From contig BLAL01000206.1 of assembly GCA_015698045.1 (NCBI GenBank), positions 930,001 through 994,000 on the forward strand: a stretch of 64,000 nucleotides of DNA, given 5' to 3'. The translations under genes were made by a program, and so were the position numbers. This DNA comes from Rhizophagus clarus. Its lineage: Eukaryota > Glomeromycota > Glomeromycetes > Glomerales > Glomeraceae. A model generated the notes under the pieces. That model made no database searches and was not told where the DNA came from. It was given only the letters and a program-made list of their open reading frames with translations. This document shows positions 47,480 through 57,281 of the stretch, one piece after another; position 1 is the stretch's first letter, and every line of letters starts with the position of its first letter.

Positions 47480-48240
47480 CACTGGTCAAAATTGATGCTA
47501 TCGGGTACATATCGGGTACATATCAGCTACTTAATATGTACCCGATATGTGTGAAATATGTGTATGCTATTTAATAATACTACACATATCGGGTACCTGA
47601 TATGTACCTGTCAGATGCAGAAAATTGGTGATATATAACATATATATCGGGTACATTTCTCATACATATTGGTAAAGATGTGTCCGCAATACTCTAATTG
47701 CAGATTAATTGCGATTTGTGATATTGCGGAACATTGCGGATTTTGAAGAATAATTATTCGCAAATCCGCAATCGCAAATAATCTGCAAATCTGCAAATAA
47801 TCTGCAAATAATCTGAATAATCTCAAAAATTATGATTGACTGTAGATCATCTTCACATGATCATTTTTTTTTTGTAAAATATTCCCACCGAAGCGAAAAA
47901 AAAATTTTCTCGCCAGAATACGGGAATATTATTTCCAAAATCCAATTAAAATAATAATAATATATCAGATTATTCAGCCATAATCAATACATTATTTTAA
48001 CAATTATATATATCATTGTATCAAAACTCATTCTATCAAACGTATCACAATATACAATTACGTATCAAAATAATCGCGTTATCAAATGTTATTATTTGAT
48101 CAATTAAATAAATATCAGTTTTTACAGTTTTTAGTACCCCAATTGCTTTCTTCCCTCTTCATTTTAAAAATAAAAAATAAAGTATCAGCTTTTAAAATAT
48201 TGAATAAATATATTAGAAATATCAAAAACACCCTGTTCAG

Positions 48241-48458
48241 TTCTCAATTCAAAAATTTGCGGGAAAAAAGTTTATTTACCCGACGATGATGAAAGCTTAA
48301 TTTCAACAGCACTTTCTCTTGTTTGGACAAAGTTGGATAAAAAAATTGATTCGTGTACTTTTGAGCAAGATAGAGTAAGAATGTCATATAAAAAAAATGA
48401 AGGTCGTATACATTTTGATCTGGAGGAATCGTTGTTAAATTTTACATTTATTGATAAG
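48241..48458 (+). CDS. Exon-like fragment inside the hAT-like element
   Basis: Open from a CCTGTTCAG acceptor (exon start 48241) to a GATAAG|GTATAT donor (exon end 48458). It reads KKVYLPDDDESLISTALSL, VWTKLDKKIDSCTFEQDRVR and IHFDLEESLLNFTFIDK. The balanced composition and matching splice signals suggest a true exon. The next possible acceptor (TTTTAG at 48511-48518) leads straight into the tandem repeat. Family unknown; probably a captured host exon or part of an element gene. Confidence 0.5.
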
Positions 48459-48516
48459 GTATATGATAATTTTGTCCCCTTCCCCTTTATTTTGTTTCTG
48501 TTTATTTTTCGGTTTT

Positions 48517-48825
48517 AGACAACTTTATCCACTTTTTTTCGTCTCTGGATAACTTTGTCCACTTTTTTTTCGACTTTGTCCTTTTTTTTCGTCTCTGAAC
48601 AACTTTGTCCATTTTTACTTCACTTTTTTTTTTTCGTCTGGACAACTTTGTCCACTTTTTTTCGCTTTTTTTTTTCGTCTAGACAACTTTGTCCACTTTT
48701 TTTTTCACTTTTTTTTTCGTCTGGACAACTTTGTCCACTTTTTTTCGCTTTTTTTTTCGTCTGGACAACTTTGTCCACTTTTTTTTTCACTTTTTTTTCT
48801 GTCTTCAGACAATTTTGTCCATTTT
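48517..48825. repeat. Tandem repeat with GGACAA-CT-TTGTCC palindrome, about nine units
   Basis: Units of about 25-55 bp, each made of (G/A)GACAACTTTGTCCACTTT and a T/C tract ending CGTCT. The core is a 6-bp inverted repeat with a 2-bp spacer. The reverse complement of the core, GGACAAAGTTG, also occurs once in the exon-like fragment at 48322-48332. Plus-strand ORFs through it are repeat artefacts. Confidence 0.85.
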
Positions 48826-49639
48826 GTAAACTTATGAATCATGTTAATTTAATCTTCGCAATTAAATATAACCAAATTTATTTATATACTAAAAGTGACA
48901 ATTTTGTCCACTTATTCGCAAATTTGCGATAATGTAAATTATTTGCGGATTTGCAAATTATTTGCGATACTATACGGATTTGCAGATTATTTGTGGGTTT
49001 GCGGATTTGCAGGTTATTTGCGGTACTATAAATTATTTGCGGGTTATTTGCGGTACTATAAATTATTTGCGGGTTTGCGGATTATTTGCAGATTTGCAGA
49101 TTATTTGCGGGTTTGCAAATTATTTGCGGGTTTGCGAATTACTAAGCGCAATTGATTTCCAAAACCCGCAATATTGCAGATTTTGGAAATCAATTGAGGA
49201 CCTATCTTTACATATTGGGTAGTTAAATATCGGTTACATATCATAGATTTATTAGGTACCCGATATATTTTAAAAAAATATCGAACAGATATTATACACT
49301 TATTAGATAGTACTAATAAGTATCCTATATATACCCGATATGTATCCTATTTGTATTTAAAATATAAGCATAATTTCATAATTTTCACACATATCAGATA
49401 GCCGAAAAGTATAGCATTTATAGGGCATTAATAGTAGTAGATTTATAATTTAAATACAATTGTAATTTAAAAGTAATTTAATTCATTTAATTGTAATTAC
49501 TGAAAGTTTTATTTATATTTTCAATCGATAATAAAAAAAAATATTATACAAAAAATATTATAAAAAAAATTCACTACTCTTTACACAAATTTACAATTAA
49601 TGTTCACTTGTTTGCTTGTTTTCATTTCATTATATCTAT

Positions 49640-49920
49640 TTAATTTGAAAGAAAGTAAAATGTTAGTAATAAAAGTGTTAGTATGAATATTAGTAGAAGT
49701 GTTAGCAAAAGAAAAGGAATGTTAATAAAAAAATTTTTACATTAGAAAGTGTTAGTATTAATGTTAGTATGAAAGTTAGTAGAAGTAAAAAAGGAACGTC
49801 AATAAAAAAAAATATAAAGTATAAGTATTAATGTTAGTGTTAATGTTAGTAGAAGTGTTAGTAAAAGTAAGGAATAAAAAATGTTTAACAGTAGAACATT
49901 GTTAGTAGGAACGTTAGTAG
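49640..49920. repeat. Low-complexity GTTAGTA repeats
   Basis: Irregular tandem words such as TGTTAGTAGAAGTGTTAGTA and ATGTTAGTATTAATGTTAG. No fixed period; replication-slippage type. Confidence 0.7.
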
Positions 49921-50114
49921 GAGGAAACACATTAGAAAAAAATATTAGTAAGAGGTTTAACAGGATGGAAAAAGAAATTTCAACAAAAAATGTACCTTTG
50001 TATTTATTTTTTAGAAAAACCAATAAAGTAAAAAACTCGATAGTAGAACATTGTTTAGGACGTTAATGAGAAGAAATACATTGGAAAAATATATTAATAA
50101 GAGTGTTAAGAATA

Positions 50115-50529
50115 ACATAATAATGGGAAAAGAAATTTCAACAAAAAATATATCTTTATCTTTATTTTTTAGACAAAAACAATAAAGTAAAAATTTGAGA
50201 GAGAGAAAAAAAAGTTTTGAAAAAAAAAAATGATAAATAAATAATTAAATCGTGATCGTGCAATCACATGATCAACAAAATTATCAATTTTTATTGGTTA
50301 TTTGGGTAATATTATAAATAACATAATAATGGGAAAAGAAATTTCAACAAAAAATATACCTTTATCTTTATTTTTTAGACAAAACAATAAAGTAAAAATT
50401 TGAGAGAGAGAGAAAAAGTTTTTGAAAAAAAAAAAAAAAAAAATACGATAAATAAATAATTAAATCATGATCGTGCAATCACATGATCAACAAAATTATC
50501 AATTTTTATTGGTTATTTGGGTAATATTA
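50115..50529. repeat. Tandem duplication, 206-bp period
   Basis: Two near-identical copies, from ACATAATAATGGGAAAAGAA to TTATTTGGGTAATATTATA, differing mainly in poly-A length and a few bases. A diverged partial third copy lies at about 49965-50060. Contains the palindromic TGATCGTGCAATCACATGAT. Confidence 0.9.
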
Positions 50530-51350
50530 TATTCAGCCACATCAGCCACAAAATCGGTCACCTATCGAATGCACAAGTCAATATTAGCGAAGAAGCACAA
50601 ACTTGATTATTCACTATTCATGCTCAACTTGAGTTGATAAAATTATTAAAAAATCACTGATTTTATTAAATTTATCAGAATTTTTATACCTAATTAAAGA
50701 TGATTAAATTAAGTTTTACTACTGATTTCATTATAACGTTACCAACTTTTTTGTTAATCTTGGATATTTTATTTTGAATTTAAATTGTTTGCTTTGAACT
50801 TGAATTGAACTCGAGTTCAACTCAAGTTTAACTCGTTCGCTCAAGATCTTTGTGTAATATATTGTAGATCCGTAATTGTTTTATTTGTAGTCTATAATTG
50901 GCAAAAGCTTATTATAAACCAAAATAAAAAACACTATTTATTTACGTATCTGTATTATTAGATTTTACCTTTTTTAGATTTGATATATAATTAAAAAGAA
51001 GACCTTTATCTTGATATTTTGGAATCACGATCATAACAATTGACTTTAGGTCAAGTTTAACTTGTTCATTGTAATTGATTGTATTGTAGATCTGTATCTG
51101 TATTATAATTAATATAAAGAAGACAGATCATAACAATCATGACATATTTGAGAAATTAGAACAATTTACGTAAATGTTCTTGAAGGGTAATTAATATAAT
51201 AATACAAGGTGATAAAAAATTGTTTATAAAAAGAAGTTTCATCTTTTTTTTTTTCTTACAATAAATTTGTTGTCGTTATTTTTATTATATATTCTTTTTC
51301 TTAAAATTTGTTGCCGTTATTTTTTATTATTATATATTCTTTTTCTTAAA

Positions 51351-51837
51351 ATGCCCGCAAATTGGACTAATGCAATAACTGAATATTTAATAAGATATAG
51401 GAGGTAAAAAATTAAATGAAAACTAATAAATAACTTTGATCATATTCTAGTTTTTTTTCTCTTATGTTTCCTGATCTAAAAATTAAATAAATAATGTAAA
51501 GGAGAAGGAACAACTACTACCATGATATACCCGGAAGGGACCGCTCTGAATTCTGGGAGAGCCTAGCTCAAAGAATTCAGAGACAGTTCTGCGTGAGGTT
51601 CACTGGCCAACAGATAGAAAGAAAGTGGAGAAACTTGGTCAGGAATTTTAATGTTAGTAAAATAATAATAAATCATAAAAAAAAAAATAAAAAAAAATAA
51701 AAAATTAATAGTATTAACATTTTTAGAATTTCTGTGAATGGAAGAATGGTGCGCAAAATGGAAGGTGGTCCTGGGAAGGAGAAAGATATTATAGGCAGTT
51801 CTGCACAAGGTTTTGGGACAGACCTAATAATTATTAA
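51351..51837 (+). CDS. Small trihelix (Myb/SANT-type) DNA-binding protein
   Basis: Three exons: 51351-51403, 51502-51652, 51727-51837; GT-AG introns, phases agree, 104 residues ending TAA. Trihelix pattern: W5 in helix 1 (NWTNAITEYLIRYR), F35-W36 in helix 2 (RSEFWESLAQRI) and W60 in helix 3 (QQIERKWRNLVRNF). The C-terminus GERYYRQFCTRFWDRP is a tail I associate with the trihelix family expanded in these fungi and similar plant proteins. No nuclear signal beyond the Arg-rich 15-20 segment. It is the only intact gene inside the CACTA-like element, so it could be an element-encoded binder of the subterminal GGGTAC repeats or a passenger host gene. Position and intactness are seen; role is inferred. 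Confidence 0.8.
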
Positions 51838-51895
51838 GAATTTTTTTAATTTATATTTAAGTTATTTAAGTTCTAAATTTATATATATTTCTTAG

Positions 51896-51953
51896 GGAAC
51901 CACCACAGTCGTAGGCAGCATAGAAACACTGCGTATTGGCGGCCTCGGAATCT
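51896..51953 (+). other. Possible extra exon between the trihelix and mini-exon genes
   Basis: 58 nt between a TTTCTTAG acceptor and a GTAAAT donor. In one frame it is open (TTTVVGSIETLRIGGLGI); in another it ends RPRNL-stop, oddly like the trihelix tail. It could be a first recognised exon of the downstream mini-exon gene, whose units also begin with a V-A-G-L type sequence. Uncertain. Confidence 0.35.
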
Positions 51954-52218
51954 GTAAATTATATTTTTTTATTTTTATTTTTTTTTTATTTTGTATTTTT
52001 TATATTTTATTTTTATTTTTATTTTTTTATATTTTTATTATTTTTATTTTTTATTTTTTATTATCTTTTATTATTATTATTTTTTATTAAATATATATAT
52101 ATTTTATATAGTCATCTAATTATTATTTTAATATTTTTACTATTTTATAATTTGAAATTAAAAAATTCGACTTCAATTATAAGTAATTAAAGCTTATTAT
52201 AATAAATTGCTTTTATTT

Positions 52219-52346
52219 TTTTTATTTTTTTTTTTTTGGTGTTGAAGCCGTACCATCATTTATTAAGCAAGATAGGATTACAACTATAATCACTTCTGAC
52301 TAGCTATGGGTACTCCCAGTTCTAAAACCGGTCTAATCATCCACCA
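52219..52346 (-). mobile_element. 128-bp retroposon (SINE or dead-on-arrival LINE)
   Basis: Flanked by a perfect 18-bp direct repeat AATAAATTGCTTTTATTT (52201-52218 and 52347-52364). The plus strand starts with a T-rich tract, the poly(A) tail of a minus-oriented copy, followed by about 110 bp of higher-complexity sequence. The tail region (CATCATTTATTAAGCA..) resembles the 3' end of the LINE at 53937 (CATGAGTTTATTAGTCA..), so both may use the same or related machinery. Confidence 0.85.
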
Positions 52347-52755
52347 AATAAATTGCTTTTATTTAAACATTCATTTTTTTTTATTAAAGTATTAATTAAA
52401 TAAACAATCTGTCGTCATATATTATATAATATATTGTAATAATGAAATGTCTCCAATAAATTTTTAAAAAAGGTACATTTAGGCGTGACAGATTTAATAC
52501 CGCTGATTCTTCCAAAATATTACTAAAATCTTTCCATAGATCAAATTGAGAGAACTAATCTATCAAAAATCTTGAAATAATCTTTCACATTTTCAAAATA
52601 CATGATCAAACTCATTTTTGCTAAACTGCCAAAACCTTTTGGCATTTACATGCAATAGTTTCGGCATTTTAATTTAATTTGACGATCATTGATTATCATG
52701 ATCAATCTATTTTTACGGTTTTCTAAACCATGATTTTTTTTTATTTTTATTTTAG

Positions 52756-53376
52756 GTTGCTGGACTCCCGGACTTGAAATGTAAGTTGGAAGGAGTGGGA
52801 AAATTTTTTTTAATATTAAAGAAACGTTACTAACGTTTCTTTATTTTTTTTAGGTTGCCAGCCTTCTTAGACGAACCGGACTTGGAAAATGTAAATTAGA
52901 AAGGGACGTGATTTTTTTTTAATATTAAAGAAACGTTACTAACATTTCTTTCTTTATTTTTTTTAGGTTGCCGGCCTTCTTGGACGAACCAGACTTGGAA
53001 ATGTAAGTTAGAAAGGGCGGGGGATTTTTTTTTAATATTAAAGAAACGTTACTAATGTTTCTTTCTTTATTTTTTTTAGGTTGCCGGCCTTCTTGGACGA
53101 ACTGGACTTGGGAATGTAAGTTGGAAAGGGTGGTGATTTTTTTTTAATGTTAAAGAAATGTTACTAACATTTCTTTCTTTATTTTTTTCAGATTGCTGGA
53201 CTCCGGACTTAAAATGTAAGGAGGGAAGGAGGGATATTTTTTGAATATTAAAGAAACAGTTTTAACGTTTCTTTTATTTATTTTAGGTTGCAGTTTCCCT
53301 TGTTCCTCTTGATCCTAACGTGATCACGATTAAGAAAAGTTTGAGCAAGCTTTTCTTAAAATTGTATTATAAATGA
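52756..53376 (+). CDS. Mini-exon gene (array 3): repeated 12-codon exons plus a terminal exon
   Basis: Exons A 52756-52780 (25 nt), B 52854-52890 (37), C 52967-53002 (36), D 53080-53115 (36), E 53192-53215 (24) and F 53287-53376, ending TGA. Introns are 71-77 nt, GTAAG/GTAAA to TTTAG/TTCAG, with TACTAAC or TACTAAT. C and D read VAGLLGRTRLGN and VAGLLGRTGLGN in phase 0; B reads VASLLRRTGLGK with one extra base; A reads VAGLPDLK; E reads IAGLRT then a stop if kept in phase. F reads VAVSLVPLDPNVITIKKSL and more. C and D are symmetrical (phase 0-0), so units can be added or skipped without frameshift; A, B and E would break the frame. Function unknown; upstream exons not proven (candidate 51896-51953). 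Confidence 0.6.
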
Positions 53377-53936
53377 CTGTAACTTTTTTATTAATTTATT
53401 GTAATAAAATACGTAATAAAATAAAAATATTAACAATAATAATTATACTTTTAAACACTTTACAAAAAATTTATAAACTTGATAATGCATTCAACAAATA
53501 AGACAATAAAAATTTTTTAACTACATTAAACGAATTAAAAATTTCTAAAAAGAAAAATCTATAAAGAAAGTAAACTCTAAAAAATTTCTTAATACGTTAT
53601 ATAATATGAAATCTAACGTATTAAAATTTGTATCACATATCGGGTACCCAATATGTGTAAGATAGAACTGTGCCTGATATATATTAAATAACATATCGGT
53701 GACCAATAGTTTAGATATCGGGGTCTTGGTAATTAGGCATATTTTGAAGTGTAATAAATCAGGTACCCGATATGTAAAAATACCCAATATTTATCTGATT
53801 AGCCACCGATATATAAGTCCCCGATATGTACCTGATAGAATTGATTTTGACCAGTGTATAGAAGTACTAATAAAAAAATATAACAAATTTAAAAAAAAGA
53901 AAATGATAATAATATAATTGCTTTAAATGGTTCATT

Positions 53937-56900
53937 TTTTTTTTTTTTTGCAAGGTAGTGCAATTCATGAGTTTATTAGTCATATAAAGATAACAGATAT
54001 TTCTGCTGCAAGTATAACTAATCCATTAAAACTCTGAACCAGTTCCCCATCCTATAGATTGCTTCCGTGCCCTACCATCACCAATATGACATTCACCTAT
54101 ATCTTCCTATAGTAGCTATCAGATTATATAGGATCATTATTGTCCTATGGCTTCAGTATGTGCTTTCACTACCCTCTAAACAAAAAGAAAATTTATATGT
54201 GTATTTATACATCTTGATATTATTATATACCTTCCAAATTACCCTATTTCCTTCTCTAATAAACTGATTTATATACTGTCTTGTTTTTTCAAGAGAAATT
54301 GACCATTGTTCATTATGTTTGAAAATTTTCCTTCCCTTTAGATCATATGTGTCACCTTCTATTTGTTGAGTTGGAGTCCGTTCATATGTAATGCGTTGAT
54401 GTGCTAGTATTTTCTTCTTTAGGTCTTTCTTCTTTATTCCTTTCATGCGTTCCCATTCAGTTACTATGTTGCAACGTGGTTGCCAAATGATTTTATAAAA
54501 TTCATTAATGAAGATCTCTAAAAACAGGGTAGTAATTGTTAGTGTAGCTTTTTCTGACTTAACAATGGATTTGAGTTTTCTATATTTTTCTTTTGGAAAA
54601 AAGTTTCTTAACATCAGATGTATAAAAGGAATAGGTAACTCCTGGTTAGGACCTGTGATATGAACAAAGAAATTCCTATTCCATGACATCAATTGTTGTA
54701 TGTCTTCTTGGTTTAATTGAAGATGATTTTCTTGTGACAGTAAGTCTTTAAGCATTTGATCACATTCATGCCTAGTATTGTTAGCCACCATCAGCCACTT
54801 ATCTTTGAGTTGCTGGCAATAGATTATGTGATCATCATCTTCATTTTCTTCAAGACACATTCTGCACTTTACATCTCCATATAGATCATATCTTCTTTCT
54901 TTCATAATCTCTAGAGTTGGTAGTAAATTGTTTGTAAGTTTCAAGTGTTTGATGAATCTATTGTTTACTGATGATGATGTACAGTTGAATCCTGTATTTT
55001 TTTTAAATAATGCCCATGTGACTTTCTCTTCTATCGTGTAAGTTGTATCTTGTAAAATTGTTCTATTTGCGCGGTTGAGGGACCATGCTGCCTCTAATGC
55101 TGACTCACATAAGTTATCTATAAATTTCCTGATGTGTCTATCAACTCTTTTGCCATCCCAATATAAATCATATTTTAAGTCTTTTTGTTGTGAATCATTG
55201 ATTGTAATACAGGTTAATTTTTCTTTATCATTCTTGGCCACTCTGTCTGCTTCTTCATTGCCTTTGACTCCTGAGTGGCCTTTCACTTTTATTAGTTTTA
55301 ACTCTAAGTGTTTGCTATCGATAAGGTTAATTATGCTGCTAACTATGCTGTAGTTATTGCTTTTACACCATACTCGTATTTTGTTTTTTCCATTTGTTAA
55401 GCTTGTATTTATATAATTGATACTGTCTATTGCAGCTTGAGAGTCAGTGAAGATTTTTACTCTCTGTCCTGTTTGTAAGACAAGTATAGCTGATAGGATG
55501 GCTCCAAGCTCTGCACGTGTAGATGAAGGCCATTCTGTAATTGAGCTGCTGCATTTCAAAATTACCTCTTCTTTATTGTTCAGTATTACCTATCCTGTGC
55601 CCATATGTTTTGTAAAAGTATTTAGGTTCGCATTATACCAGGTTGTCAGTGAGCCGTCAGTATATATATTAATCATGTCAGATGGGCTAAATAGTAATCT
55701 TAGATGATGTAATAATACTATGTGTTGTGTCACGGATTCTTTATTTAATAATGTATTTTGAATAAGAGCCGTATCATAATCATGTATTTGTATGGGGCCA
55801 GGTATCCATTCTGGGATATGTTGTCTCCCTTGGTGATTTCTAATTTCTATTATGTCTTTAATAATTTTGGTATTGGAGTTGTTTTGACAATTAGAGATCC
55901 TGTTTATACAAGCTAGGTCCGAACATTCCTTGTTAAAATAACAGTTGTGACTTTCTTTGTTGACTCTTTTATCATTTAATGCGCAGCCATTGCAACGTTG
56001 TATGACAATCACTCCATTGTCATCTCCTTTTTTAATAGCCCAGTGTTGTATTGAGTATCTCCCTGACCAGTTTTTTTTGTTAATTTGTCCTATTACTAGC
56101 GTGTGGTCTTGTTGTGTATATACAAATTCTTTCTTTCTGCCATCTGTAGACGGAGTCTCCTTTGTTACCTTAATTGCCTGTATGTTAATTGAGGTTTCTC
56201 TGTCCCTTTCTGACTCGCTTCCTGGGTTTAATGATTCCACGCTTATCTTACATAGGTCTTTAAGTTGAGTTGATTGTTGTACTAGGCCTAACAGAATAGT
56301 GAACCATTTCAGAGTTCTTCCTCTTGCTTGTCTCTTATTAAAGTCACATATTTGTTGCCATGTGATTGTATTTGACGCATCGTAGTTTAGTAGTTGCAGG
56401 ACTCCATATATAGAGAGAGTTGCTGCTTTCCTTATAATGAGTTCCTTGTCTTTTTTTACTAATTTCGGCGCTTGCTCATATACGAAGTCTCTCACACTTG
56501 GGCCAATTATTTGTATATTCCATTCTTCGTTTTCCGTTAATGGATGGAATTTGAAAAAGTAATCATGTGCCTTACTTACCACGTTGTACGTATGGTTATT
56601 CAGTATCTTATTAGGAACTGTAACGTCAGAGTCATTTGTTAGGATACACGACGTTATGTTTAATGTCAGCTGTGCTTTTTTTAATCTCATCTTGAGTATG
56701 TCTGCCTGCTTTGTTTGAGAGTTTAGGGCTACAAGGAATTCCGTTATTTGCGCTGCTAGTTGGTTTCTCCAAAGGTTTTTTAATTTGCCTTGTGCTGAGT
56801 GTAGGAGGATATTGTCGTGACAATTAGCTGGGAGCCGCGCTTTGTGTTTGATTACCTTCATCACTGGTCTGAAGATTTCTTCATATTTTTTTTCTTCCCA

Positions 56901-57264
56901 GATGGTAGTCTTTAGCCTGTACTCAAGTCTTGGGAGCAAGACGGCATTTACGATGTAAATTGCCTGCGCATGAGTTATGTGCTTGCGTCTAATGGCCCCT
57001 AGTATTGTTGAAATTTCCTTCTTCACTAGCGATTCTATGTGTTTGTCGCCTTTGTCTGCTTTAAACTATACTCCCAAAATACGTATTGGATCTGAACCTT
57101 TGTTAGCGAAAACCTTATCTTTATTTTTTCCTATTTCAAGGAATCTTTCATTTTCGTTAATGTCTTCCGGATTTACTACTATAATTTCGGACTTTTCTCC
57201 ATTTATTTTTATATCATTAATGTCAAAAAATTCGTCAGCAATTAATGATATTTTTTTTTGCTTC
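53937..57264 (-). mobile_element. 5'-truncated non-LTR retrotransposon (LINE), 3.3 kb
   Basis: Minus orientation, with a poly(A) tail (T run about 53937-53950 on the plus strand). The 17-bp duplication GCTTTAAATGGTTCATT flanks it at 53920-53936 and 57265-57281. The 5' end falls inside the reverse-transcriptase region just after where the YxDD motif would be, typical of incomplete target-primed reverse transcription. It carries the RT thumb, RNase H and a C-terminal Cys/His motif. It inserted 64 bp outside the CACTA-like element. Confidence 0.93.
54153..57264 (-). pseudogene. LINE ORF: RT C-terminus, RNase H and zinc-knuckle-like tail, two stops
   Basis: One reading frame runs the whole length, interrupted only by two TAG codons, at 57066-57068 (GV-stop-FKADKG, expected GVWF) and 55590-55592 (MGTG-stop-VILN, expected GWV). 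Both fit TGG to TAG. Order: RT palm end (DINDIKINGEKSEIIV), thumb (HAQAIYIVNAVLLPRLEYRL), a long linker, then RNase H with Asp in NIYTDGS, Glu in STRAELGAI, Asp in IFTDSQAAI and Asp in GNEEADRVAK, all four catalytic residues kept. After it comes CRMCLEENEDDDHIIYC, a zf-RVT-like C..C...H....C. The encoded enzyme would lack its polymerase core, so it is dead, but the decay is very slight. Confidence 0.93.
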
Positions 57265-57281
57265 GCTTTAAATGGTTCATT

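Larger units (their letters stand above)
47673..49210. mobile_element. hAT-like element nested in the CACTA-like element
   Basis: Ends TAAAGATGTGTCCGCAAT and (inverted) TAAAGATAGGTCCTCAAT match at 15 of 18. The flanks are a perfect 8-bp duplication CATATTGG (47665-47672, 49211-49218), and removing the insert rejoins the host's subterminal repeat region. Inside both ends are arrays of GCAAATAATCTGCAAAT-type words in inverted orientation (47690-47825 and 48905-49150), as expected for hAT subterminal sites. There is no transposase; the middle holds an exon-like fragment (48241-48458) and a pyrimidine-rich tandem repeat. Non-autonomous, possibly carrying a captured gene piece. Confidence 0.85.
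47480..53856. mobile_element. CACTA-like DNA transposon, 6.4 kb, carrying genes and nested insertions
   Basis: Inverted ends match: CACTGGTCAAAAT is identical, then (TGATG/CAATT)CTATC(G/A)GGTACATATCGGG. TAT lies directly outside each end (47477-47479, 53857-53859), a 3-bp duplication as CACTA/EnSpm elements make. Both subterminal regions (47500-47672 plus 49211-49400, and 53635-53850) hold many copies in both orientations of ATATCGGGTAC, the arrangement of transposase-binding repeats. No tnp2-type transposase is visible; instead it carries a trihelix gene (51351-51837) and a mini-exon gene (52756-53376). A hAT-like element (47673-49210) and a retroposon (52219-52346) interrupt it. Without those it is about 4.7 kb. 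The superfamily is an inference from ends and duplication length. Confidence 0.7.

Noticed and set aside
48555..48932. Plus-strand ORF with SGQLCPLFF-type repeats
   Set aside because: Artefact of the GGACAACTTTGTCC tandem repeat; several frames are open.
51936..52190. 84-residue Phe-rich ORF after the trihelix gene
   Set aside because: Starts without ATG in a possible exon and then translates a T-rich tract.
55075..56268. Plus-strand ORFs across the LINE
   Set aside because: Antisense shadows of the RNase H and RT coding frame.
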